64,000 bases of DNA from Aestuariivirga sp. GTDB taxonomy: Bacteria; Pseudomonadota; Alphaproteobacteria; Rhizobiales; Aestuariivirgaceae. Below the pieces are notes generated by a model. The model was not told the origin of the DNA. It searched no databases and saw only the letters and a list, made by a program, of their open reading frames with translations. The stretch covers positions 1 to 64,000 of the forward strand of contig NZ_JADCDB010000024.1 of NCBI RefSeq assembly GCF_020252395.1, written 5' to 3'. Made by a program: the position numbers and the translations under genes. Positions 15,989-24,581 of the stretch are shown piece after piece (position 1 is the stretch's first letter; each line of letters begins with the position of its first letter).

Positions 15989-16993
15989 ATGCCGGCAAGG
16001 TCAATTCAATTGTTCCAAGCACACAACAAGGCGGACGCCGCCGCAAGGCCGGTCGATGCGGTGATCACCTGGGTCGACGACCGCACGCCGGGCTACCGTG
16101 ACCTTCTGAAGACCTATGCGAAAGCCGTTCCCGACCTCGACCCTTCGCGCACCCGCGACAATCTGGAGATCCTGCGTTACAATCTTCGGCTGCTGGAACG
16201 CCATGCCCCCTGGGTGAACCGCGTCTTCCTCTTCACCTGCCGCCCGCAGGTTCCGGCTTGGCTTGACACGGCTCATCCGCGCCTCACCGTCGTCCATCAT
16301 GACGGGGTGATCGCGCCGGACCTGCTGCCCACCTTCAACTCCTTCGCCATCGTCAGCCACCTGCACCTGATCCCCGGCCTGGCGGAGACCTTCCTTTATC
16401 TCGAGGATGATATGCTGTTGCTGCGGGACGTGAGCCTCGCCGATTTCCGGGCTGCGGACGGCCGCCTCCTGGTGTTCGAAAAGCCGGCGGCAACCCCCAC
16501 TTATGAGGCGATCCGCGACCCCGCGAAGGAGCGCCCGTGGAACCTCGCCCTGGCGGAATCGAACCGCCTGCTTGATGACGCCTACGGCCCGGCGCGGCGC
16601 GGCTATGTCAACCACGTGCCGCTTCTGATCGACAGGGAGCAATGGCGCATCATGACGGAGCGCTTCGCCGAAGCCTTCGCCGCCACGCGCCAGGCGCGCT
16701 TCCGCGCTGCGGGCAATATCGCGCCGGAATATCTCTATCCGCAATTCATGCTCGCTGAAGGCAAGGCTGAACGCGCCAGCCCCGCGCAGCTCGCCGCCAG
16801 TTGCGGCTATGTGCCGCTTGAGGATTTCTGGCCGGTCACCGCGCTCAGCCTGTGGCGGGTGCGGCGCAGCCTGCCGAAATGGGTGACCCTCAACGACAAT
16901 TTCGGCAACAACCCGAGCCGCGTGACGGAGCGCATGGCGCAGAATTTCCTGCGCCGCGTGGCGCCTCAGCCCTCGGCCTTCGAGCGCGGGTGA
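15989..16993 (+). CDS. Stealth-family protein (polysaccharide phosphotransferase)
   Basis: Protein of 334 aa. Conserved region 1 is seen as PVDAVITWVDDRTPGY (~residues 20-36). Conserved region 2 covers RDNLEILRYNLRLLERHAPW, PTFNSFAIVSHLHLIPGL and TFLYLEDDMLLL (~60-150), and a later FWPVTALSLWRVRR block fits region 3/4. Known members move hexose-1-phosphate units from UDP-sugars to make phosphodiester-linked capsules. Cytoplasmic, no signal peptide. AAGGAG lies somewhat far (14 bases) upstream of the ATG. Divergent from the FGGY operon, and its 3' end overlaps the convergent GT4 gene by 28 bp. A phospho-sugar capsule or teichoic-acid-like polymer would fit with the cytidylyltransferase-like gene at 19.1 kb. 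Confidence 0.85.
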   Translation: MPARSIQLFQAHNKADAAARPVDAVITWVDDRTPGYRDLLKTYAKAVPDLDPSRTRDNLEILRYNLRLLERHAPWVNRVFLFTCRPQVPAWLDTAHPRLTVVHHDGVIAPDLLPTFNSFAIVSHLHLIPGLAETFLYLEDDMLLLRDVSLADFRAADGRLLVFEKPAATPTYEAIRDPAKERPWNLALAESNRLLDDAYGPARRGYVNHVPLLIDREQWRIMTERFAEAFAATRQARFRAAGNIAPEYLYPQFMLAEGKAERASPAQLAASCGYVPLEDFWPVTALSLWRVRRSLPKWVTLNDNFGNNPSRVTERMAQNFLRRVAPQPSAFERG

Positions 16994-18135
16994 CGCGTGG
17001 CATGGCGCGCCACTGCGTCACGGTAGAAGGCTTCGAAATCGCCGATGCGCGCCGTCACGTCGAACTGCCGGGCATGGCTGCGTCCCCAGTCCGCAAGTTC
17101 GGCGCGGAGCTCCGGATGGGCGAGAAGCTCGATGATTTTTTCTGCCAGCGCTGCAGCATCGCCCGCCGGCGTCAGCAGCGCCGCACCGCGCCCGGTCAGC
17201 ACCGTGCGGTAGCCTGCATTGTCAGCCCCGATCGCCGGCGTGCCGCTGGCCAGGGCTTCCGCCAGCACGATGCCGAAGCTCTCGCCATAGAGCGCTGGCG
17301 ACACCGCAAGGCGCGCGCCGCGCAGCAGCGCCAGCTGCGCAGTCTGCGAAGGCGACGGGATGACGTCGATCCAGCCCTGCCCAAGCCTCTCCTGCATCGC
17401 CAGCACGGCGCCACGCAGGTCGCCGTCGCCTGCCACCACGAAGCGTGGCCGCGGCAGGCCCGGCGGCAGCGGCGCCTGGCCGCCGGCGATGCGTGACACA
17501 GCCTCGAGCAGCACCTCCACGCCCTTGCGCGGCTCCAGCCGGCCGAGGAACAGCACATCCGCACGCTCTCCCTGCGGTGCCTTGTCGAGTGCGAAGAACG
17601 GCGACAGGCCGGTGACCGGCGGCAACACCACCGGCGTCACGCCGGAGGCGCCGGGGCGCAGATGGGCCAGCGGCGCCTCCGACACGGCAATCGCGCCGTC
17701 CAGGCGGGCCAGCAGATAACGGCTCAGCAGTTTGAACAGGCTGCGCAGTGCTGCCCCCGTGGCGCCCGGCGGCGGCGTGTCATGAAAGGTGGCGACGCGG
17801 GCCACCCCGACGCGGCGGAACAGCTGCCACGGCATCAGTGGGTCCCAGGGCGTGTGGAAATGCACCACATCGGGGCGCCAGCGCCGCAGTTCGGCGGCGA
17901 CCCGCGCCAGCTCCGCGCCGGAGGCCCATGTCACCTCGAAGCGCGTGCCGCCAAAGGCCACGCTGCGCATGCCGCCTAGCCGCCACAGGCCGCCGTCACT
18001 CGGCTTGCCCGCACCCGGTGCGATGATCAGCGTCGCGTGGCCGCGCGCCGCCAGCGCACCGGCCAGCGCATGCATGTGGCGCTGCACCCCGCCATGGCGA
18101 TCTGGGTCATAGGGGCAAACCTGAACGATCCTCAT
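16966..18135 (-). CDS. GT4-family (GT-B) glycosyltransferase
   Basis: Protein of 389 aa from the ATG at 18135; the further upstream frame runs into a repeat element and is rejected. RIVQVCPYDPDRHGGVQRH gives the glycine-rich N-terminal loop of GT4 enzymes. VLFLGRLEPRKGVEVLLEA (~residue 220) is the typical start of the C-terminal Rossmann lobe. ALYGESFGIVLAEALASGTP carries the E-x7-E signature (ESFGIVLAE). Retaining transferase using a nucleotide-activated sugar on the cytoplasmic face. Neighbours are Stealth (convergent) and PhyH (same strand, 111 bp away across a repeat). Likely part of the same surface glycan pathway. Confidence 0.88.
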   Translation of the reverse strand: MRIVQVCPYDPDRHGGVQRHMHALAGALAARGHATLIIAPGAGKPSDGGLWRLGGMRSVAFGGTRFEVTWASGAELARVAAELRRWRPDVVHFHTPWDPLMPWQLFRRVGVARVATFHDTPPPGATGAALRSLFKLLSRYLLARLDGAIAVSEAPLAHLRPGASGVTPVVLPPVTGLSPFFALDKAPQGERADVLFLGRLEPRKGVEVLLEAVSRIAGGQAPLPPGLPRPRFVVAGDGDLRGAVLAMQERLGQGWIDVIPSPSQTAQLALLRGARLAVSPALYGESFGIVLAEALASGTPAIGADNAGYRTVLTGRGAALLTPAGDAAALAEKIIELLAHPELRAELADWGRSHARQFDVTARIGDFEAFYRDAVARHATRHPRSKAEG

Positions 18136-18156
18136 GCGCCGGACGGTTCCGCGCTC

Positions 18157-18249
18157 GCGCAACGGGCCCTCAAGTGCACCTGCACTTGAGGGCGGAAAGT
18201 TGCGCCAGCTTTTGACTCTGGAGAATCTTTCGCTTCGCAAGCGATTCTA
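18157..18249. repeat. Palindromic intergenic repeat, family A, copy 1
   Basis: About 93 bp shared with copies at 43908 and 45556. It begins with a strong hairpin (CCCTCAAGTGCA / TGCACTTGAGGG, 18166-18191). This is followed by the conserved GGAAAGTTGCGCCAGCTT block and a second imperfect palindrome around TCTTTCGCTTCGCAAGCGAT. It fills the gap between the GT4 and PhyH genes and just overlaps the PhyH stop codon. Likely a non-autonomous mosaic palindromic element like those of rhizobial genomes; the hairpin could also end transcripts or stabilise mRNA ends. Confidence 0.8.
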
Positions 18250-18999
18250 GACCTTGTACTCATAGGCCTTGCCCGGCTCGCGCTCGCAGTCGGGCGGGAA
18301 GCTCTTGCGTTTGTCGGCATAATATTGCACCCGCCAGTTGCCGTCGGCGGCGCGGTTGTAGGTGATGTAAAGCACCCGGCGCGGCTTTGCCGTCATGTTG
18401 GGCGCGGAGCGGTGCGGCGCATAGGAATCGAAGAAGATCGCGTCCCCCGGCGCGGTGGGCACGGAAATGAAGTCCATGCCCTTCATCTGCTCCGCCGTCA
18501 GCGGTTTCCACAGATCGCCGATCAGGCCGCGGTCGTGGTGGCCCGCCACCATCTCCAGACAGCCGTTTTCGGCGGTGCAGGGATCGACGCTCACCATGGC
18601 CGTGAGATGGAAGCCGGAATACTTGCCCCAGTCGGCCTGCGCGTCCTGGTGCGGCTCGAAGCCGGCGCCACCCGGCAGCTTGAAATTGATTTTCTCCTTG
18701 AACAGCACCGCCTCGTCACCGAGCAGCTGCGCGCTGACGCCCTTGAGTTCCGGCCCGTCGCACAGGGCGCGGAAGCCGTCATGATAGGGATAGAAATTCT
18801 CGATTCGTTGCAACAGGCGCGCGCCATCGCCGCGCGCCGTCTCGAAATATTTCATCGCCTGGCCCGGCGTTTCGGGCCAGGCCTCCACTTCGCCGGTCCA
18901 GGCGATGAGGCGGCTGAGCGCAGGTCCCGAAAACAACTTGCGGATAATGATATAACCGGTGCTGCGGAACTGCTCGATGTCCTGTTTGGTCAATTGCAT
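18247..18999 (-). CDS. Phytanoyl-CoA dioxygenase (PhyH) family protein
   Basis: Protein of 250 aa from the ATG at 18999. It is an Fe(II)/2-oxoglutarate oxygenase: the HxD iron ligands appear as FEPHQDAQADWG (~residues 126-137), and the distal His with the 2-oxoglutarate Arg as SYAPHRSAPN (~200). FKEKINFKLPGGAGFEPHQD is the usual run-up to the first motif. Cytosolic. It is divergent from a cytidylyltransferase-like gene with 98 bp between starts. Family members hydroxylate fatty acyl chains, phosphonates and small metabolites. In this setting hydroxylation of an acyl or long-chain base, or of a phosphonate headgroup, are both possible; neither is shown by the sequence. Confidence 0.8.
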   Translation of the reverse strand: MQLTKQDIEQFRSTGYIIIRKLFSGPALSRLIAWTGEVEAWPETPGQAMKYFETARGDGARLLQRIENFYPYHDGFRALCDGPELKGVSAQLLGDEAVLFKEKINFKLPGGAGFEPHQDAQADWGKYSGFHLTAMVSVDPCTAENGCLEMVAGHHDRGLIGDLWKPLTAEQMKGMDFISVPTAPGDAIFFDSYAPHRSAPNMTAKPRRVLYITYNRAADGNWRVQYYADKRKSFPPDCEREPGKAYEYKV

Positions 19000-19097
19000 G
19001 ACAGGCCTCGATCTTGACTCGACGGCCCGCAATGCTACAGGCGGCGGATGTTTGTCGAGCAGTTTCTTTTTCCGCAACCGCATGGGGTGAGGGTGGG

Positions 19098-19838
19098 ATG
19101 ATCAGCCAGGCGCTAATCCTTGCGGCAGGCCGCGGTGTGCGGATGGGCCCGCGCGGGCAAAACATTCCCAAGGGCTTCATCGCGCTGGGCGGCGTGCCGC
19201 TGGTGGCGCGCTCGCTGGCCCTGCTGGCAGGCGCAGGCATCCGTGATGTCACCATCGTCACCGGCCACCTCGCCGAATTCTACACACGGCTATCGCCTCC
19301 CACTGGCCTGTCGCTCACCCTTCTGCATAATCCGCTCTATGCCGAAAAGGGCAGCTTCGAAAGCCTGCGCATCGGGCTTTCGGCCATGCGCGGCGATTTC
19401 CTGCTGCTCGAGTCGGACATCGTCTATGAGCCGCGCGCACTCGCCACGGTTCTCGCGTCGCCGCATGACAGCCTGATCCTCGCCTCCGGTCCCACCGGTG
19501 CTGGCGACGAGGTCTATGTCTGGGCGGACGGTGCGGCCGGAACCGCGCGCTTCCGCGCCATGTCGAAGTCGCGGACGGCGCATGCCGATGCGCCCTTTGG
19601 CGAGCTGGTGGGCATCTCGAAGCTGTCGCGCCAGCTCTCCGCCAAACTGGCGCAGCACGCCGCCGAAGCCAGACCCGAGGCCGATTACGAAAGCGCCATC
19701 GTGCGGGCCGCGGGCCACATTGTCATCGCCTGCCAGCGCGTCGATGACCTGCTGTGGGGCGAGATCGACGACGAGGCCATGCTGGCCCGCGTCGAAACGG
19801 CGCTGTGGCCGCGTATCCTGGCAGCGGGCTTGAGTTGA
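19098..19838 (+). CDS. Nucleotidyltransferase, LicC/PntC-like (CTP:phosphocholine or phosphonate type)
   Basis: Protein of 246 aa; GAGGGTGGG directly upstream favours the ATG at 19098. ALILAAGRGVRMGPRGQN with PKGF is the nucleotide-binding loop and Lys of sugar-nucleotide pyrophosphorylases. ESDIVYEP (~residue 115) provides the metal-binding Asp. The middle part, YAEKGSFESLRIGLSAMRGDF, recalls LicC and PntC, which make CDP-choline or CDP-aminoethylphosphonate, rather than hexose enzymes; FGELVGISKLS also fits that subgroup. It should activate a small phospho-alcohol, phosphonate or sugar as its CDP (or NDP) derivative. No PEP mutase or choline kinase is in the window, so substrate is open. 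Divergent from PhyH. Confidence 0.7.
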   Translation: MISQALILAAGRGVRMGPRGQNIPKGFIALGGVPLVARSLALLAGAGIRDVTIVTGHLAEFYTRLSPPTGLSLTLLHNPLYAEKGSFESLRIGLSAMRGDFLLLESDIVYEPRALATVLASPHDSLILASGPTGAGDEVYVWADGAAGTARFRAMSKSRTAHADAPFGELVGISKLSRQLSAKLAQHAAEARPEADYESAIVRAAGHIVIACQRVDDLLWGEIDDEAMLARVETALWPRILAAGLS

Positions 19839-19843
19839 GGCTG

Positions 19844-21529
19844 CTATGACGCCGCCGCGCTGGCGGCCCTGGCCGGCGGCAGCGCCTCCTCGGTCATCTT
19901 GCCATTCTCGAAGGACAAGACCCGGTCGCAGCAATTGAGCCAGGCCAGGTCATGAGTTGACACGATCACCGTCTTGCCTTGCTGCTTCAGCCACGGCACC
20001 AGCACGTTGAAGAAATATTTCCGGCGCTCCGGGTCCTGGTCGGCCACGAACTCGTCGAGCACCAGCACGTTGCGGTCTTCCAGCAGCGCCACGGCCAGCG
20101 CCAGGCGCCGCCTTTGCCCCGCGGAGAGGTCGATGCGGGTGATGCCGTCGGGCTGGATCCGGGTGATGCCGTCGAGATGGACCTTCCTGACCATCTCGTC
20201 GGCCGTGTCCTGCGTCACGTCCTCGAGGCCATAGAGCTGGCGGAACACGTGGAACTGCGTAAAGACGGCGGAGAACTGCGCACGGTAGGCATCCATGCTG
20301 GCGAAATTCACCGGCGCGCCATCGACTTCGATGCTGCCCGCGGTGGGCTCAAGCAGGCCTGTCAGCACGTTCATGAAGGTCGTCTTGCCGGAACCGTTGC
20401 TGCCGACGAGGAACACCACCTCGCCGCGCCGGAGCTCGAAATCGAGCGGGCCGAGCGCGAAGCTGCTCGTCTCGCGCGCGGCATAGCGGGTCTCGATGCC
20501 GCGGAGCGCGATCTTCTCGAACTTCGGCGCTCTGGCGGGCAGGGTGTAGCCCGGGCTTTCGCCGGCGGCGCGCTCGATTTCGGCCAGCTCGCGCGCCAGG
20601 TCGTCGATGCGCATATAGGAGACAAGCGTGCCGATGACCGCGGGATAGCTCGATACGATTTGCTCGAAGGGTGTGAGCGAGAACAGGACGAGGGTCAGAA
20701 CCTGGAAGGTGACGACCGATTCGGTGCGCACCAGATAGGGCACCAGGAACACGATGCCGGCGAACAGCAGGAACTTGAGCGCGTGAACGGAGGATTCGCC
20801 GGTTTCGTAGATGATGTTCACGCGAATGAGCACCTTCCGCAACCGCTCCAGCACGCGGTCGATGTCGCCGCTGAAACTGTCGCGGCGCCGCCGGTGCAGG
20901 CGCAGTTCGCGAAAGCCGCGCAGCATCTCCGACACGCGCTCGAAATAAGCAACCTCCAGCGCGCGCCCATCGTCGTTGAGGCGCGCCATTTTTTTCTGCT
21001 GGAGATGATAGGACAGCGTGCCGCCGATCATGACGAGAATGACGAAAAAGCCCGCCACCAGGGAATAATAGAACACCTGCGGCACGGCGATCGTCAGGAA
21101 GATGACGGCCGGCATCATGTTGAGGACGGTGTTGGTGAAGCCCGCCACGGCGCTCACGTCGGTGGTGAGGATGTGGTAGAGCGCGCCATGCTCGCGCCGG
21201 TCGATAAGGCTCGGCTGGGCCTTCAGCAGACCTCGGATCAGCCGCAGGCGGACGTTGTTGATGACCTTTGTCGTCACCACCGTGGCGAGGATCTGGTACA
21301 GGAAGGTGGCGGCGATCACGGTGACGAACGTGGCGATGAACATCGGCAGCCATACCGACATCGTCTCGTGCACGGGCGACGCTGCGGCCTTGTTCACCAC
21401 CATCATCACCCAGTCGCGCGACAGACCGGCGACCAGCGCCAGCCCCAGCACGAGGTACTTCAGCCGCTGCGGCGCATGCGACCACAGGAACTTCAGCATG
21501 GGCATGAGGCTGTTGAAAATGCTGTTCAC
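19844..21529 (-). CDS. SyrD/PvdE-type ABC exporter (fused permease-ATPase)
   Basis: Protein of about 561 aa. N-terminal half: six membrane helices. C-terminal half: ATPase with Walker A VGSNGSGKTT, signature LSAGQRRRLALAVALLEDR, Walker B VLVLDEFVADQDP and H-loop STHDLAW. The E-F-x-A-D-Q-D-P after Walker B is typical of the cyclic-peptide/siderophore exporter subgroup (SyrD, PvdE) rather than MsbA. It probably acts as a homodimer moving a lipid-linked or amphipathic product out of the cytosol. Start is uncertain: GTG at 21529 chosen, ATG at 21505 possible; the ORF further upstream is not family-like. Divergent from the gene at 21677 with 147 bp between, so a shared control region is likely. 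Confidence 0.85.
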   Translation of the reverse strand: MNSIFNSLMPMLKFLWSHAPQRLKYLVLGLALVAGLSRDWVMMVVNKAAASPVHETMSVWLPMFIATFVTVIAATFLYQILATVVTTKVINNVRLRLIRGLLKAQPSLIDRREHGALYHILTTDVSAVAGFTNTVLNMMPAVIFLTIAVPQVFYYSLVAGFFVILVMIGGTLSYHLQQKKMARLNDDGRALEVAYFERVSEMLRGFRELRLHRRRRDSFSGDIDRVLERLRKVLIRVNIIYETGESSVHALKFLLFAGIVFLVPYLVRTESVVTFQVLTLVLFSLTPFEQIVSSYPAVIGTLVSYMRIDDLARELAEIERAAGESPGYTLPARAPKFEKIALRGIETRYAARETSSFALGPLDFELRRGEVVFLVGSNGSGKTTFMNVLTGLLEPTAGSIEVDGAPVNFASMDAYRAQFSAVFTQFHVFRQLYGLEDVTQDTADEMVRKVHLDGITRIQPDGITRIDLSAGQRRRLALAVALLEDRNVLVLDEFVADQDPERRKYFFNVLVPWLKQQGKTVIVSTHDLAWLNCCDRVLSFENGKMTEEALPPARAASAAAS

Positions 21530-21676
21530 GATCGGGACGCCGGCTCTGCCTGTTGACGTGCTGCACGCCGGCAACCGTGGCTTGCCGAACTGTGCGGCAC
21601 TTGATAGACACAGCCGCGGATGGCCACAATAGGAAGTTGATTTGACCGGTCCTTCGGACATCCCCCCGGCCAGCAC

Positions 21677-23365
21677 ATGACGGACGCTTCGTCAGGCCAG
21701 CCGTTGGTCGTGACTGCGGCCGATCGCCGTTTTGCCCGCACCCTGTCGCAGTTCCTGCTGTCGGCCGAGCGCCACGGCGAGCACCGGCGCTGCCGCTGGG
21801 CCATCTACGACTTGGGCCTTCTCGACGCGGACCGCGCCCTGCTCGCCCGCCGCTTTCCCTGGGCCGCGCTGCGGCCTTTTGTCTTCGCCGGCCTGCCGCC
21901 GCACGTGGCGCTGGCTGCCGGCAGCTATGCCTGGAAGCCGCTTGCCATCCGCGAGGCTGCGGCCGGCGAGGCGGGGCCGGTGTTCTGGTTCGACAGCGGC
22001 ACCGTCCTGCGCCAGCCGCTGGAGGCGGGCCTGCAGGCGCTGCGCGCCCAGGGCTTCTGGGGCCTGCGCAGCCAGATGCCGCTGGCCCAGAAATGCGATC
22101 CGCGCGTTCTTGAGGCGCTCGCCGTGCCGCCCGAGGTCCGGCATTTTCGCGAATATGCCGCTGGTGCGGTCGGCTTCGACCTGTCCTCACCCCTGGGCCG
22201 CCGCCTCGTTGACGGCTGGGCCCGCCACGCCCTGATCCCGGAGCACATCGTGCCGGAGGGTTATGCGCCCTTCCACAAGCATGACCAGGCCCTGCTCAAC
22301 TGCCTGCTGGCGCGGGAGGCTTTTGCCGGCGCCTTCGCCCCAACGACGGCGGAGATCGACATCAGCTCGTTCTCGCCGAGTCCCATGGTATCGACCCGAA
22401 ACTTCGTTTCGGACCATATGCCACTTGCCGCCGACCCCCTGTTGCGCGCCCGCCAGCATCTGTACAAGGCCGCCGACCGGGCCTACCACCGGCTGCGCCA
22501 CTTCGACGATACCCGCATCGACGGGTTATGCCGCCGTTGGAAGGAGCATTTCTCGGTCAGGCTCAGGGATGCCGCAAGCGGCCGTGACACCCCGATCCCC
22601 GGTCCGGCCGGAGGCTACTACGCCGATCCCTTTGTCTGGCAGCGCGATGGCAGGACCTGGCTTTTCGTCGAGGAGTTCGTCTACGCCCGCGACCGCGGCC
22701 ACATCAGCGTGCTGGAGCTTGATGGCGGCGGCCACGTCGCCTCCGCCCGGCCGGTACAGTTCCTGCCGTCTTTTGCGGCACTGGACTGCCATGCCTCGTT
22801 TCCGTTCATCTTCAGCCATGGCGGCGAGATCTGCATGATCCCGGAGACCCATGAGCGACAGGCGATCGACCTCTTCGTCTGCGACCGTTGGCCGGACCGC
22901 TGGCAGCTGGCCCGGCGGCTGCTCTTCGGCATCGACGCGGTTGACACCATGGCGGTCGAGCATGAGGGGCGGTGGTATCTCATCACCTCGGTCCGGGGCG
23001 GGGCATGGCCTAACCGCCACCTCGAGATCCACCATTCCGCCGGTCTGTTGTCCGGTTGCTTCGAACCGCATCCCGTCAACAACCGCGGTGTCTACGGCGA
23101 CAACGATTTTGGCACCGGCCGCAACGCCGGACTCATCACGCGCAATCACGACGGCAGCCTCATGCGCCTCATGCAGCGGAGCAGCCGCTACTATGGCGAA
23201 GGTCTGCAACCTATGCGGATTACCGATCTTTCTCCAGCAAGCTTCACGGAAGTCGCAGCTACGTCAATTGATTTCCTGCCCGGAATTCCACAGAATTTCC
23301 CCTCGCACCACATGTCGAGAATGGGTGATGTAATCGTTTACGACACCCGCGATCGCGCCCGGTGA
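21677..23365 (+). CDS. Two-domain protein: GT-like N-terminus plus GINT1_N-like beta-propeller domain
   Basis: Protein of 562 aa. The first ~245 residues look like a small glycosyltransferase-type domain (VVTAADRRFARTLSQFL at the start, PVFWFDSGTVLRQPLEAG with an acidic site, HKHDQALLNCLLAR later). From ~300 to 560 there is a different domain: GYYADPFVWQRDGRTWLFVE, ASFPFIFSHGGEICMIPET, QAIDLFVCDRWPDRWQLA and DTMAVEHEGRWYLITS. This matches the N-terminal domain of glucosamine inositolphosphorylceramide transferase 1 (GINT1_N), also found in bacterial formyltransferase-like proteins. No signal peptide. It is the first gene before inositol-3-phosphate synthase (120 bp gap). A role in glycosylating an inositol lipid is attractive but inferred. 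Confidence 0.65.
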   Translation: MTDASSGQPLVVTAADRRFARTLSQFLLSAERHGEHRRCRWAIYDLGLLDADRALLARRFPWAALRPFVFAGLPPHVALAAGSYAWKPLAIREAAAGEAGPVFWFDSGTVLRQPLEAGLQALRAQGFWGLRSQMPLAQKCDPRVLEALAVPPEVRHFREYAAGAVGFDLSSPLGRRLVDGWARHALIPEHIVPEGYAPFHKHDQALLNCLLAREAFAGAFAPTTAEIDISSFSPSPMVSTRNFVSDHMPLAADPLLRARQHLYKAADRAYHRLRHFDDTRIDGLCRRWKEHFSVRLRDAASGRDTPIPGPAGGYYADPFVWQRDGRTWLFVEEFVYARDRGHISVLELDGGGHVASARPVQFLPSFAALDCHASFPFIFSHGGEICMIPETHERQAIDLFVCDRWPDRWQLARRLLFGIDAVDTMAVEHEGRWYLITSVRGGAWPNRHLEIHHSAGLLSGCFEPHPVNNRGVYGDNDFGTGRNAGLITRNHDGSLMRLMQRSSRYYGEGLQPMRITDLSPASFTEVAATSIDFLPGIPQNFPSHHMSRMGDVIVYDTRDRAR

Positions 23366-23484
23366 CGGAGCTTTCCAAGCGTCCGGCAGCTTTCCAACGA
23401 CGCCGATGATCCGCTTGTCTAACCACAAATTCTGTGACAGTTGTCCCAGTAACTCGAATTTGAATTGTTCTTGCGGGGGATATC

Positions 23485-24573
23485 GTGATTCGCACCGCGA
23501 TCGTGGGTGTTGGGAACTGCGCCAGTTCACTGGTTCAGGGCGTTCATTATTGCCGCGCCAAGGGCGCGTCCGCCCTCGGCGTCCCCTTCCCCAAGCTGGG
23601 ACCTTATACCCCTGAAAACATTGAATTTGTTGTGGCCTTTGACATTGATGGACGCAAGGTGGGGCGTGATCTGTCGGAGGCCGTGTTCGCCGCGCCGAAC
23701 TGCACCGCCGTCTTCCACGCCGACGTGCCGAAACTCAATGTCGCGGTGGGCCGCGGACCGAGCCTCGACGGCATGACGGCCTTCCTCGGAAACCAGGCGT
23801 CCCAGCGCAGCTTCGTGCCCAGCCCGGCCCCGGAAATGACGGCCGCTGAAGTGGTCTCTGCCCTCAAGGCGGCGCGGACCGAGGTGGTAATCAGCTTTCT
23901 TCCCGTCGGCTCGCAACAGGCGAGCGAATTCTATGCCAGCTGCGCTCTCGAAGCCGGTGCTGCCTTCGTCAACGCCATTCCGGTGTTTCTGGCCAGCAAC
24001 CCCTCCTGGGCAAACGCCTTCAAGCAGCGCGGACTGCCGATTCTCGGAGATGATTTCAAGGCGCAGGTCGGCGCGACCATCGTCCACCGCATGCTTGCGC
24101 ATCTGTTCGACATGCGGGGTGCGGTTCTCGACCGGTCCTACCAGCTGAATGTCGGCGGCAACACCGACTTCCTGAACATGATGGACCACAACCGCCTGCT
24201 CAGCAAACGCGAATCCAAGACGGAAGCGGTGCAGTCCGTGCTCGAAAACCGCCTCAGCGACGACAATGTGCGGATCGGGCCCTCCGATTACGTTCCGTGG
24301 CTGAACGACCAGAAGGTCGGCTATGTCCGTCTTGAGGGCCGGCTGCTCGGCGGCGTCCCCATGAACATGGAGGTCAGGCTTTCGGTGGAGGATTCGCCCA
24401 ATGCCGCGGCCATGGCGTTGTCGGCGATCCGCTGCGCCAAGATTGCGCTCGACCGCAAGCTGTCGGGGGCGATCTGGGAGGCTTCCGCTTTCCTGTTCAA
24501 GCACCCGCCCCGTCAGCTCCAGGATGACGAAGGCATGCGACTGCTCGTGGACTTTGCCGACGGAAGGCTCTGA
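23485..24573 (+). CDS. ino1: Inositol-3-phosphate synthase
   Basis: NAD-dependent isomerase converting glucose-6-phosphate to 1D-myo-inositol 3-phosphate in the cytosol. Recognised by AIVGVGNCASSLVQGVHY (Rossmann loop, residues 4-21), LGDDFKAQVGATIVHR, QLNVGGNTDFLNMM with the Lys-containing SKRESKTEAVQS, GPSDYVPWL, and VEDSPNAAAMAL. These features place it in the short form (about 360 aa) of actinobacteria and archaea rather than the 500-aa eukaryotic one. Start is GTG at 23485 preceded by GCGGGGGA. The 3-ketosphinganine-reductase-like gene begins 8 bp downstream. Supplies the inositol headgroup for the surrounding lipid genes, or a compatible solute; the former fits the neighbours better. 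Confidence 0.93.
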   Translation: MIRTAIVGVGNCASSLVQGVHYCRAKGASALGVPFPKLGPYTPENIEFVVAFDIDGRKVGRDLSEAVFAAPNCTAVFHADVPKLNVAVGRGPSLDGMTAFLGNQASQRSFVPSPAPEMTAAEVVSALKAARTEVVISFLPVGSQQASEFYASCALEAGAAFVNAIPVFLASNPSWANAFKQRGLPILGDDFKAQVGATIVHRMLAHLFDMRGAVLDRSYQLNVGGNTDFLNMMDHNRLLSKRESKTEAVQSVLENRLSDDNVRIGPSDYVPWLNDQKVGYVRLEGRLLGGVPMNMEVRLSVEDSPNAAAMALSAIRCAKIALDRKLSGAIWEASAFLFKHPPRQLQDDEGMRLLVDFADGRL

Positions 24574-24581
24574 TCCGAGAC

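Noticed and set aside
18136-18246. N-terminal extension of the GT4 gene up to 18240
   Set aside because: Those residues come from the family A repeat, and similar peptides recur where other copies are read through.
20349-22190. 613-aa reverse frame overlapping the ABC exporter
   Set aside because: Wrong frame of the exporter gene; Arg/Ala/Pro-rich with no domain.
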